Source of the DNA: Patescibacteria group bacterium
GTDB taxonomy: Bacteria > Patescibacteriota > Microgenomatia > Daviesbacterales > UBA10151
Length of the DNA: 14,294 nucleotides
Reading direction: 5' to 3'
Assembly (NCBI GenBank): GCA_018817205.1
Contig: JAHIUE010000069.1
Span: 1 to 14,294 of the forward strand
A program made the position numbers and the translations under genes. Below, piece after piece: positions 5,081 through 11,437 of this stretch; the first letter of the stretch is position 1, and each line of letters begins with the position of its first letter. The notes beneath the pieces are model-generated. The model saw only the letters and a list, made by a program, of their open reading frames with translations, searched no databases and was not told the DNA's origin.

Positions 5081-5757
5081 AAATTTCTATTGTTACTCTG
5101 TTTCCCGAAGTTTTTGAACCCATCTTAAGTTCTTCTATTTTAAAACGAGCTCAAGAAAAAGGTTTAGTAAAGTTTGAACTTATAAATTTACGGGATTTTG
5201 GAGAAGGTAAGCACAAAATTGTGGACGGACGACCTTATGGCGGGGGAGCGGGAATGATTCTCCGGGCGGATATCCTGGCAAAGGCCATCAAAAAATTGAA
5301 AACCCAGAAAGTTATCTTAACTTCAGCTGCAGGAAAAACCTATACGCAAGCTATGGCCAAAAAATTCTCCAAACTAAAATCTTTTACTATTGTTTGCGGG
5401 CATTACGAAGGAATGGACCAAAGGTTTATTGATAAATATGCGGATGAAGAAATTTCCATAGGGGATTATGTTTTAACAGGAGGGGAAATTCCGGCAATGA
5501 CAATCATTGATTCGATTATCCGCTTAATTCCCGGAGTCTTAAAAAAGAAAGAGGCCACAAAAGAGGAAAGTTTTTCCGAAGGGCTATTGGAATATCCCCA
5601 CTATACAAGACCGGAAGAGTTCGAGGAATTAAAAGTGCCAAAAATTTTACTTTCCGGCAACCATGCCAAAATAGCCAAATGGAGAAAAACAAAATCTTTG
5701 GAAAAAACCAAAAAAATCAGGCCTGATTTGTTAAACAAATCTGCGGATACGAGATAA
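5077..5757 (+). CDS. trmD: tRNA (guanine-N1)-methyltransferase TrmD
   Basis: TrmD methylates G37 of tRNAs with S-adenosylmethionine, which prevents +1 frameshifting. The 226-residue enzyme has the knotted SPOUT fold: MKISIVTLFPEVFEP, DGRPYGGGAGM (50-60), the cofactor-binding ILTSAAGKTYTQ, CGHYEGMDQR and SIGDYVLTGGE (127-137), then the linker and LEYPHYTRPEEF. Counting from the RLIPGVL motif, the residue matching the E. coli catalytic base Asp169 (in EDSF) is Glu164 (in EESF), a conservative but notable change. The C-terminal domain is a little short of the usual 240-255 total. It overlaps khpA by four bases. No rimM lies between khpA and trmD. Its last 27 bases overlap the convergent 98-residue gene. 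Confidence 0.96.
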   Translation: MKISIVTLFPEVFEPILSSSILKRAQEKGLVKFELINLRDFGEGKHKIVDGRPYGGGAGMILRADILAKAIKKLKTQKVILTSAAGKTYTQAMAKKFSKLKSFTIVCGHYEGMDQRFIDKYADEEISIGDYVLTGGEIPAMTIIDSIIRLIPGVLKKKEATKEESFSEGLLEYPHYTRPEEFEELKVPKILLSGNHAKIAKWRKTKSLEKTKKIRPDLLNKSADTR

Positions 5758-6027
5758 AAGATTTGTCACAAATCTAAGTTTACCTTGAATATGAATTCTG
5801 TTTTGCTCTCTGACTTCCGCTTCTTCTATCAAATGTCTTGCTCGCCCAATAACACATGCAAAATTGAACTGTTCTTCTAGACTCATTTTAGCCCTCCACG
5901 CTGCTTGTTCCTCCGGAGTAAAAGCAGCCCACATTGCATTTAGCAATATTGCTTCATCATCCAATCCCGATTTGCTTCCCTTAAATGTGGGCTTATATTT
6001 TTCCTGATGTTGCTCTTGTCTAGCCAT
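5731..6027 (-). CDS. Hypothetical 98-residue helical protein
   Basis: I do not recognise a family. The protein is hydrophilic and probably all-helical, with the patterns DDEAILLNAMWAAFTPEEQ, AWRAKMSLEEQFNFACVIG and a basic C-terminus (LLSRIRRFV). There is no signal peptide or membrane segment. The repeated Glu-Glu-Gln helical turns and Trp residues could suggest a small protein-binding or toxin-partner role, but nothing proves it. It has a strong extended -10 (TGGTATAAT) ending 7 bases before the ATG, divergent from the PaaX/Cas2-like gene whose start lies 88 bases away. Its last 27 bases run over the end of trmD on the other strand. Good promoter placement and a complete frame support a real gene. 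Confidence 0.6.
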   Translation of the reverse strand: MARQEQHQEKYKPTFKGSKSGLDDEAILLNAMWAAFTPEEQAAWRAKMSLEEQFNFACVIGRARHLIEEAEVREQNRIHIQGKLRFVTNLLSRIRRFV

Positions 6028-6034
6028 CCTTAAA

Positions 6035-6043
6035 ATTATACCA
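6035..6043 (-). promoter_or_regulatory. Extended -10 of the 98-residue gene, leaderless
   Basis: Reading on the minus strand, TGGTATAAT is a perfect extended -10. It ends 7 bases before the ATG at 6027, so the mRNA is predicted to start at the AUG. An AAGG sits immediately before the ATG but is too close to serve as a Shine-Dalgarno site. Confidence 0.65.
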
Positions 6044-6075
6044 TTATATTAAAACAAGCATCACAAATTATGATG

Positions 6076-6085
6076 CGGCCGTATA
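6076..6085. repeat. 10-bp direct repeat, upstream copy (CGGCCGTATA)
   Basis: The same ten bases recur at 6622-6631, so the copies bracket the PaaX/Cas2-like gene. This copy lies 30 bases before its ATG, inside the presumed promoter region, and could be an operator. The core CGGCCG is itself a palindrome. Confidence 0.5.
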
Positions 6086-6100
6086 TTATTTTGTTATTTA

Positions 6101-6109
6101 TGGTATTGT
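6101..6109 (+). promoter_or_regulatory. Extended -10 of the PaaX/Cas2-like gene, leaderless
   Basis: TGGTATTGT has the extended TG followed one base later by TATTGT (four of six matches to TATAAT). It ends 6 bases before the ATG at 6116. No Shine-Dalgarno site is present between them. Confidence 0.45.
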
Positions 6110-6115
6110 TGGTTT

Positions 6116-6637
6116 ATGTGGGTAAAAAAGAATTCATTAAGCTACTTTATACTTCTTGCTTTAGAGAAAACAGTTGATGGTTATATTAGATTCGAAGACT
6201 TCGCTTATCATGCTTACCGTTATCGCTGGGGGATACCTAAACTAAAACAATCAGAGTTTTCTCAAGCTCTCAAAAGACTCCGGGAAAGAGGATTAGTAAC
6301 AAAAGATATTACTAATACTAATGAAATAATCTTAAAGCTCACAGATCTTGGTAGAGAAGTACTAGGTCACGAAACTGAAGAGGAATGGGATGGAAAATGG
6401 AGAATTGTGATTTTTGATATTCCAGAAGAAAAAAGAATTATTAGAAATCTATTTAGAAGAAGACTAAAGGGATGGGGTTTTAAAAAATGGCAACAAAGTG
6501 TTTGGATTACTAAAAAGAATGTTTCAAGAAAGATAAGACTTTTGATTCATGATCTGAAGATAGAAGATTGGATCGCTGTCATCGAATCAGAGGACACCTC
6601 AATTGGTAACAGACTGTTGGACGGCCGTATAACATGA
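6116..6637 (+). CDS. PaaX-like protein: winged helix plus Cas2-like domain
   Basis: The 173-residue protein has two parts. Residues about 5-85 form a winged-helix DNA-binding region (SYFILLALEKTVDGYI, then EFSQALKRLRERGLV and a KLTDLGREVL wing). Residues about 93-160 form a ferredoxin-like Cas2-type domain (GKWRIVIFDIPEEKR, RRRLKGWGFKKWQQSVWI, then the IEDWIAVIESED strand), with Asp101 at the position of the Cas2 metal-binding aspartate. This layout is that of PaaX-type repressors, and similar CPR proteins are often labelled Cas2. No CRISPR array or other cas gene is in the window, so I read it as a transcription regulator with an unknown ligand, not an adaptation nuclease. It has its own extended -10 and is divergent from the 98-residue gene. 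A palindrome covers its stop codon. Confidence 0.75.
   Translation: MWVKKNSLSYFILLALEKTVDGYIRFEDFAYHAYRYRWGIPKLKQSEFSQALKRLRERGLVTKDITNTNEIILKLTDLGREVLGHETEEEWDGKWRIVIFDIPEEKRIIRNLFRRRLKGWGFKKWQQSVWITKKNVSRKIRLLIHDLKIEDWIAVIESEDTSIGNRLLDGRIT
6622..6631. repeat. 10-bp direct repeat, downstream copy (CGGCCGTATA)
   Basis: Identical to 6076-6085. This copy lies in the last codons of the PaaX/Cas2-like gene and overlaps the palindrome at 6628-6644. Confidence 0.5.
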
Positions 6638-6644
6638 TGTTATA
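6628..6644. repeat. 17-base palindrome over the stop codon
   Basis: TATAACAT, a central G, then ATGTTATA: two perfect 8-bp arms. It spans the TGA stop (6635-6637) of the PaaX/Cas2-like gene. It could be an operator for a dimeric regulator or a weak hairpin between convergent transcription units. It is AT-rich and lacks a following T run, so a classical terminator is unlikely. Confidence 0.55.
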
Positions 6645-6650
6645 ACAAGA

Positions 6651-6663
6651 GATAATTATTATC
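6651..6663. repeat. 13-base palindrome in the convergent gap
   Basis: GATAAT, T, ATTATC: perfect 6-bp arms, seven bases after the preceding palindrome and 48 bases before the end of pilO on the other strand. Being AT-only except at its ends, it may be chance in this AT-rich gap or a second regulator half-site. Confidence 0.35.
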
Positions 6664-6710
6664 ATATAAATCATGTATAAATTCTTGAGAAATCAAATAT
6701 CAAAGTCTGT

Positions 6711-7409
6711 CTACTCAAAAGGATTAGATTTACCGCGCGGAGCTATTGCCGTATCTGGGGAAATAGGAGTTTCTCCAACAACTCTAGCCATAGTAGCCAA
6801 AAGTTCTTCGTCTTTTTGAGACAACTCCGGCAAAGAAGAATCCGTTGTTCCAAAAGTTTGCGGCAAGCTGGAATATAAAACTTGAACTATTAAACTCACA
6901 TCAACAACTTGGGAGAATTGGCCGGATGAAACATCAATCTTTTTGATTTTCATCAGACGCGTAGAGTTTTCCAACTCATTGATGAAGACCGGCAATAAAA
7001 CCTTGGTTCCGTTCATTTCCATTTTAACTTCATAACTTTCTATATTACTTAATTTACTGGTAGAACCGCTTAAGGAAATTGATGAAATACTGAAACCTGT
7101 TTGGCCAGCCAATTGTTGAAGCAAACCTAAAATATTGCTGAAATCTTTTTCCGAAGGAAGAGCATTTAGGGCAAATCCGACTTTGGTGGATAAATCTTCT
7201 GCATCTAAACTTTCTAAAGCTAAAACTTTAGTTTCCAAAAAATCTGATTTGGAAATTAGGCTACCGGCTTCTTTTTGATTACTGATTAATTTTGCGGTCT
7301 GGGGATATATTGCAAACAAAATCAAAAATATGCTTGATAAAGCAACTGCAGCCGGGAAAATATACAGTTTATAAGTTTGATAAAACTTAACAAGGTTTTC
7401 TTTTTTCAT
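6711..7409 (-). CDS. pilO: Type IV pilus assembly protein PilO
   Basis: PilO pairs with PilN in the inner membrane to form the alignment complex that links the cytoplasmic platform to the outside of the pilus machine. The 232-residue product has a short cytoplasmic start, one membrane helix at about 15-36, a coiled-coil stretch (NQKEAGSLISKSDFLETKVLALESL) and a ferredoxin-like domain with LLQQLAGQTGFSISSIS and the ELENSTRLMKIKKIDVSSG motif typical of PilO. A C-terminal tail of about 45 residues ends in PRGKSNPFE, which recalls the RxDPF-like start of PilP. No pilP gene is seen. It overlaps pilN by four bases (ATGA) and is the last gene of the pilus operon. The call is confident; the PilP likeness is a weak inference. 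Confidence 0.88.
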   Translation of the reverse strand: MKKENLVKFYQTYKLYIFPAAVALSSIFLILFAIYPQTAKLISNQKEAGSLISKSDFLETKVLALESLDAEDLSTKVGFALNALPSEKDFSNILGLLQQLAGQTGFSISSISLSGSTSKLSNIESYEVKMEMNGTKVLLPVFINELENSTRLMKIKKIDVSSGQFSQVVDVSLIVQVLYSSLPQTFGTTDSSLPELSQKDEELLATMARVVGETPISPDTAIAPRGKSNPFE

Positions 7410-7945
7410 GGCTGAACCTTCAGGCTAATTCTATAAAAATTATCTTTGCCGCGGTTTAGACTTTCTATTGAAACTTTCTTAATTTTTCCCTCGTTACTTT
7501 CCTTAAGAGTTAAGTTGTTTATTAAAGCATCCAAACTTTCATAATCCGGCGCCGACAAACTAAGGATTGTCTCTCCTCTTTGATCGACTCCCACCAAGTT
7601 AACTATAACAGCAGGAGGGATTAATTTATCAATCAAAGTGTACATTGCAGATTGCTTTGACGAAACTCCTGCGTATTGATTTATCACCGTTAATCTGTTT
7701 TTTAAAACAAACAAAGAGACTTGGGTACTTTTTAAATCCGAAACCTTTTGTTGGGCCGAAGCAAGCTTGATTTGATAATTTTTAATATTTTGGTTTTGTA
7801 AAATCCTTAAAGCTACTGTTAACGAACTTAAAAAAAACATTACCAAAATAACTGTTACCCCTATCGTCTGTATTTGATAAAACCTTGTTCGCTTCAACTG
7901 TTGTATTCTAATTTCGGGTGGAAGTAAATTTATATCAATTTTCAT
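7406..7945 (-). CDS. pilN: Type IV pilus assembly protein PilN
   Basis: PilN anchors the cytoplasmic actin-like PilM to the membrane and pairs with PilO. The 179-residue protein begins MKIDINLLPPEIR, whose INLLPPE is the conserved cytoplasmic peptide that binds PilM. One membrane helix follows at about 24-46, then a coiled coil (NQNIKNYQIKLASAQQKVSDLKS) and a small alpha/beta domain with TLIDKLIPPAVIVNLVGVD and ESLDALINNL, as in the family. It starts 11 bases after pilM and overlaps pilO by four bases. No clear Shine-Dalgarno site precedes it, so coupling to pilM is likely. Confidence 0.93.
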   Translation of the reverse strand: MKIDINLLPPEIRIQQLKRTRFYQIQTIGVTVILVMFFLSSLTVALRILQNQNIKNYQIKLASAQQKVSDLKSTQVSLFVLKNRLTVINQYAGVSSKQSAMYTLIDKLIPPAVIVNLVGVDQRGETILSLSAPDYESLDALINNLTLKESNEGKIKKVSIESLNRGKDNFYRISLKVQP

Positions 7946-7956
7946 AGCTTATTAAT

Positions 7957-8994
7957 CTAATCCTCTCTTTGGGCAAGTCCTACGGCAACCGAATAAGACG
8001 AAGCATTTTGAGCCAGTTTCAAAACCGCATCTTTTTCCTTTGCTATAGAATACCAGGGGTCAGCTTCCTGAACCTCCAACCCCAAGGCATTGGCAAGATA
8101 GATTATCAGCCCTTGCATTTTTGCCCCGCCGCCTGATAGAACCACCCTTTTGATGGAGTTTTGCGGATATTTGGCACTAAAAGCTTGAATCACCCTACGT
8201 GCTTCGCCGGCAATAATATCTACTACCGGTTTTAACGCCTCAAACAATTTTCCTTCCAACTGGTCTTCCACCAAACCGTAAACCTTTTTGTATTGTTCTG
8301 CTTGACTAAGTTCGAAATTAAAATGTTGGGCCAAAGCCCGGGTTAAAGCCATCCCTCCGGTAGATATAGAACGAGTCAGCCAAATAAGCCCTTTGGAAAC
8401 CGCCGCAAAATCAGTGGTGGTAGTACCCATCTGCATAATCAAAGTACTGGGAGAAAAAGGATTATTTCCTACCAAAGATCTGGTGATAGCTATTATCTCC
8501 GTTTCTAAAGCTCTGGGATGAAGCCCGGCCATCTCCAAAACCTTAATATATTTTGAAACCACATGCTTGGGTGAAGCAATTACCAATGCCACTGTTTTAG
8601 CGTTACCTGTTTTATTTTCCGATCTCACCAAAACTTGCCAATTTAAATTAACATCAGCGAGTGACATAGGAATAAATTCTTCGGCAGCATAATTTATGGC
8701 TGATGCAAGCTCGTTATCGGTAAGGTAAGGCAAATCATCAATCACGCGGGTAAATACCCTTGACTCCGGTAAAGCTACCGCCACTTCTTTTTGTTCAATC
8801 TTGGTGGATTGAAAAAGCTGTTTGATGGAATTTGCTAAAACCTCTAAATCCGCATCGGTGTCAGAGGCCATTCCCGGTTTCGGTGTAGGAATAGAGCCTA
8901 AGGAAATAAGTTTAAATTGATCTTTGTCTTTTGACAGTGAGACTATTTTAATAGAAGAATTACCTATATCTAATCCTACTGTAATTTTTGCCAT
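7957..8994 (-). CDS. pilM: Type IV pilus assembly protein PilM (actin-like ATPase)
   Basis: PilM is a cytoplasmic actin/FtsA-fold protein that binds ATP and the N-terminal tail of PilN. The 345-residue product shows the phosphate-1 motif VGLDIGNSSIKIV (6-18), the ALPESRVFTRVIDDLPYLTDNEL region and EFIPMSLADVNLNW typical of PilM, the phosphate-2 segment LIMQMGTTTTDFAAV, and the adenosine motif VVLSGGGAKMQGL near residue 290. The length is normal (about 350). It starts 22 bases after the stop of the PilX-like gene and 11 bases before pilN. A TGTTACAAT extended -10 lies 13 bases before its ATG, so pilMNO may also be transcribed separately from the minor pilins. Confidence 0.96.
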   Translation of the reverse strand: MAKITVGLDIGNSSIKIVSLSKDKDQFKLISLGSIPTPKPGMASDTDADLEVLANSIKQLFQSTKIEQKEVAVALPESRVFTRVIDDLPYLTDNELASAINYAAEEFIPMSLADVNLNWQVLVRSENKTGNAKTVALVIASPKHVVSKYIKVLEMAGLHPRALETEIIAITRSLVGNNPFSPSTLIMQMGTTTTDFAAVSKGLIWLTRSISTGGMALTRALAQHFNFELSQAEQYKKVYGLVEDQLEGKLFEALKPVVDIIAGEARRVIQAFSAKYPQNSIKRVVLSGGGAKMQGLIIYLANALGLEVQEADPWYSIAKEKDAVLKLAQNASSYSVAVGLAQRED

Positions 8995-9007
8995 GGGCAG
9001 TAATATT

Positions 9008-9016
9008 ATTGTAACA
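9008..9016 (-). promoter_or_regulatory. Possible internal extended -10 before pilM
   Basis: On the minus strand TGTTACAAT matches the extended -10 pattern (TACAAT, five of six). It ends 13 bases before the pilM ATG, predicting a leader of about 7 bases with no Shine-Dalgarno site. It overlaps the stop region of the upstream gene. It would allow pilMNO expression independent of the pilin cluster. Confidence 0.35.
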
Positions 9017-10855
9017 TTATTTAACCTGATACGTTCCTTTTACTAAAGAATACGTTCCAGAAGGACCTGAAGTAAAAAGAATAGAGGCCAGTCCCGTCTC
9101 ATAATCTATTATAGAGTTGTTGGTAATTTTTATTTTCCAGGCAGTTATTTCTTTAAATTGATTGTTATTGCCAGGATCAATAATTCCTTTGTCGGCATAA
9201 AAAACTCCTGTGTTTCCAATATTTCCTATAGTTATTGCACTGTTATTATTTATTCTTGAATCGTAAGTTGCCAGAAGCACTAAAATACTATTTCCTTCTC
9301 CGGTGCCTAAAAGCTTATTCTGATTACCCATTAAAGCTTGCCCGTCCATAACGATTATTCCCGAACCGGTCCCATAGGATGAATCTAATGTTAATGTATT
9401 GTTATTTCCCATGGTAATATTTCCGGTTATCCATATCGGAGTTTTCACCCTAACAATACATCCATTATCCAAAATAAGATCTCCAGTGTATTCGCCGGGT
9501 CCCCAGGCGATTTGCGAACCGCAAGTAGGCTGAGAGATTGGACCTGCTGCTGCAGCCTCAGATTTCCATCCTGTGATGTTTGCTTCGGATATGGGAAAGT
9601 TTTGAGGAGACGGATCCTCGGAGCCGGGATGACAGTTGGAGTTAGGACAAGAACTCCCTCCGACAATGGAGCTGGTAATCACCTGATAGTAAGCATCTCC
9701 TTCTACAATAAGATTGTCTATTGTATTCGCATGAGCATTCCCCTTAACTCTGGTGCCATTTCCCGAAAGCAAAGAATTTGTAATTCCGCCCATATATGCC
9801 TTAAAAATAAGGTCTCCTGAAAAAGTATTCCATTGAGGATTTCCTGTACTCCAGTTGGGCGACCATTTAGGTTGTCCATTTCCGTAGCTTTGAGCAAGAT
9901 CATTTTGCCAGGACCAATAGTTGTTATCATCAGATAAAGTATCAATCATAATCCAGTAAGTTGTTCCTGCAGAAAGAGATGGATTAGTGGAAAAAGTAAC
10001 ATCTATCCAGCCATACTCGCTAGTAACCAAACTTGAGGAAAGAGTACCTATTGCGTATACAGTATTTTTTTTAGGCTTTCCGCCATCATCAGCCATAATT
10101 CTTACTGTTGCATCAGGTGGGGTGCCAAATTTTTTAATCTTTAAAGATACTTTCCTTATCTTATCAGTAACAGAAGGCTTAAAGCTTTGAGCAATATCCA
10201 ATCTGTTTTGACCATCAATCGTCTTCCCGAATAAATAGTCTACACAATTTGATCCTTCACAATCTGTCTGCTGATCTGCTGTTGGAGGGATGCCTGCTGC
10301 CACCCAAGCATCACCGGTTATAGTATTCCCATTGCCCGTAATTATAGAACCGTTGGAATAAATTGTTCCTTTAATTGTATTATTATTGCCTAGCTCCAAC
10401 CCACCTTCTCCCACTTGTATACCGTATACAAAAGCCACTCCAAGTCCTCTTGAGGCAGTTATTTGGACTGTCCTTTTAGCCCTAGGATCATCTTTATTAG
10501 GTATATGGCCTGTTGTCTGAATAACTTTAGTCGCGGCATCTGTAGAGGTAATGCTAACAGAATATGATCCGTCACCAAACGGAGTTTCTGATTCGCCGTT
10601 ATAAGTTCCACCTGTTTTGTTCAGTGAAGCCAAAGCCTTATCAACCCCGGCTTCAGCTATTGCAATAGCTGATTCTGCTTGGTAAGAATACTGGGCATTC
10701 TGGAAATAAACTTGGGATCCGGCAATAATAAAAAGTACGGTAAAAAGAACTACACCTAAAGCCACAAAAATTAACAGCAGAATCTGCCCCGACTGGTTTA
10801 TCGTAACGCCTAATCGGCTCTTAGTACATCGAATATTGGATTTCCGATAAACCAT
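9017..10855 (-). CDS. Large PilX-like minor pilin with choice-of-anchor-R domain
   Basis: The 612-residue protein has a 23-residue basic leader ending INQSG, cleavage before QILLLIF, and one helix at about 24-45. The PilX/GspK pattern ESAIAIAEAGVDKAL follows (61-75). Position 5 after the cleavage site is Leu, not Glu, as is usual for GspK-like tips. The ectodomain has repeated GNNNT / GNGNT units (155-185, 364-395, 480-580) that look like a beta-helix. Between them, residues about 214-356 match my memory of the choice-of-anchor-R domain (IAQSFKPSV, KIRKVSLKIKKFG, AGTTYWIMIDTLS, DLIFKAYMGG). CEGSNC (199-204) and CPNSNC (403-408) flank it and may form disulphides. It is the last of the second triad, 15 bases after the PilW-like gene. 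A tip adhesin role is inference. Confidence 0.75.
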   Translation of the reverse strand: MVYRKSNIRCTKSRLGVTINQSGQILLLIFVALGVVLFTVLFIIAGSQVYFQNAQYSYQAESAIAIAEAGVDKALASLNKTGGTYNGESETPFGDGSYSVSITSTDAATKVIQTTGHIPNKDDPRAKRTVQITASRGLGVAFVYGIQVGEGGLELGNNNTIKGTIYSNGSIITGNGNTITGDAWVAAGIPPTADQQTDCEGSNCVDYLFGKTIDGQNRLDIAQSFKPSVTDKIRKVSLKIKKFGTPPDATVRIMADDGGKPKKNTVYAIGTLSSSLVTSEYGWIDVTFSTNPSLSAGTTYWIMIDTLSDDNNYWSWQNDLAQSYGNGQPKWSPNWSTGNPQWNTFSGDLIFKAYMGGITNSLLSGNGTRVKGNAHANTIDNLIVEGDAYYQVITSSIVGGSSCPNSNCHPGSEDPSPQNFPISEANITGWKSEAAAAGPISQPTCGSQIAWGPGEYTGDLILDNGCIVRVKTPIWITGNITMGNNNTLTLDSSYGTGSGIIVMDGQALMGNQNKLLGTGEGNSILVLLATYDSRINNNSAITIGNIGNTGVFYADKGIIDPGNNNQFKEITAWKIKITNNSIIDYETGLASILFTSGPSGTYSLVKGTYQVK

Positions 10856-10866
10856 AAACCATAAAC
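10846..10866. repeat. Three tandem heptamers (GTTTATG on the minus strand) at a start codon
   Basis: Read on the minus strand, GTTTATG, GTTTATG and GTTTATC follow directly. The second unit supplies the ATG of the large PilX-like gene, and the third codes its first residues. The first unit lies in the 15-base gap after the PilW-like gene. This is a different heptamer from the CAGNNNT family but has the same period. Confidence 0.65.
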
Positions 10867-10870
10867 TAAT

Positions 10871-11437
10871 TTAGTCATTTCTTAAATTTGCCTCCGAAGT
10901 TGCGGTATTTGTTACAAAAGTGGTGCCTGTTTTTTGTTTCAAGGTTAATGTAACTCTAATTTTAGTTGCCGCTTGTGGAGCAACTTCTTCTGAAGGGGCG
11001 ACCGAATTAAAATACCTAAAAATTAAACTATCAACACTTGTAGAAAATACCCCATCTGACGCTTGGCGGGAACTTAAAGTATCAGGAAAAATTTTAAGAT
11101 GCAGGATGGACTGATCTAAAAAGAAAATAAAGAAATCGTAAGTATCGGCAATAATATTATTAGAACTATCAGTAGCGGGCACTTTCAAAACAAGTTGGTT
11201 CTCACCGGATGTGTAAGTGGTAGAATCTACTGTATAGGAACTTGCAACTGCGTTCGATTGTTTAATGATTGACCTAACTTGCATGAGAGCATCGTTAATA
11301 TTTAAGCCCGTACTAACCTGTGAAGACTGACTGGTGAAAAGGCTCGAACTATTCACTATAATCACAAGCAACAACACTCCTGCAACAGCCGCTATCCCCA
11401 TTGCCACCAAAATTTCAATAAGCGTGAGTCCTTTCAT
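10871..11437 (-). CDS. PilW/GspJ-like minor pilin, second triad
   Basis: A 188-residue type IV pilin-like protein with the short leader MKG, cleavage before LTLIE (Glu at +5), and a hydrophobic helix (IEILVAMGIAAVAGVLLLVII). The soluble part includes INDALMQVRSIIKQSNAVASS, then a beta-rich domain with LVLKVPATD and a SVDSLIFRYF strand, the pattern of PilW/GspJ. These proteins join the tip or initiation complex of the pilus. Its ATG overlaps the end of the upstream PilV-like gene by four bases, and the PilX-like gene follows after 15 bases. A GC-rich 22-base stretch at 11050-11071 encodes SRQASDG and may be a decayed repeat. The class is confident; the exact pilin name is less so. Confidence 0.82.
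   Translation of the reverse strand: MKGLTLIEILVAMGIAAVAGVLLLVIIVNSSSLFTSQSSQVSTGLNINDALMQVRSIIKQSNAVASSYTVDSTTYTSGENQLVLKVPATDSSNNIIADTYDFFIFFLDQSILHLKIFPDTLSSRQASDGVFSTSVDSLIFRYFNSVAPSEEVAPQAATKIRVTLTLKQKTGTTFVTNTATSEANLRND
11050..11071. repeat. Possible decayed GC-rich repeat inside the PilW-like gene
   Basis: This stretch is noticeably GC-richer than its surroundings and encodes SRQASDG between DTLS and GVFST. On the minus strand it shares a CCGCCARGCG core with the insert at 12659-12680. The similarity is short and could be chance. Confidence 0.25.

Noticed and set aside
6116..6637. CRISPR-Cas locus because of the Cas2-like domain
   Set aside because: No repeat-spacer array and no cas1 or effector gene is visible; the winged helix points to a PaaX-type regulator.
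6638..6710. Rho-independent terminator between the convergent genes
   Set aside because: The palindromes are almost entirely A/T and no T run follows on either strand.
9445..9945. Several frames of 70-100 residues on both strands inside the large PilX-like gene
   Set aside because: They lie in shadow of a clearly coding frame with consistent pilin features and have no start signals of their own.
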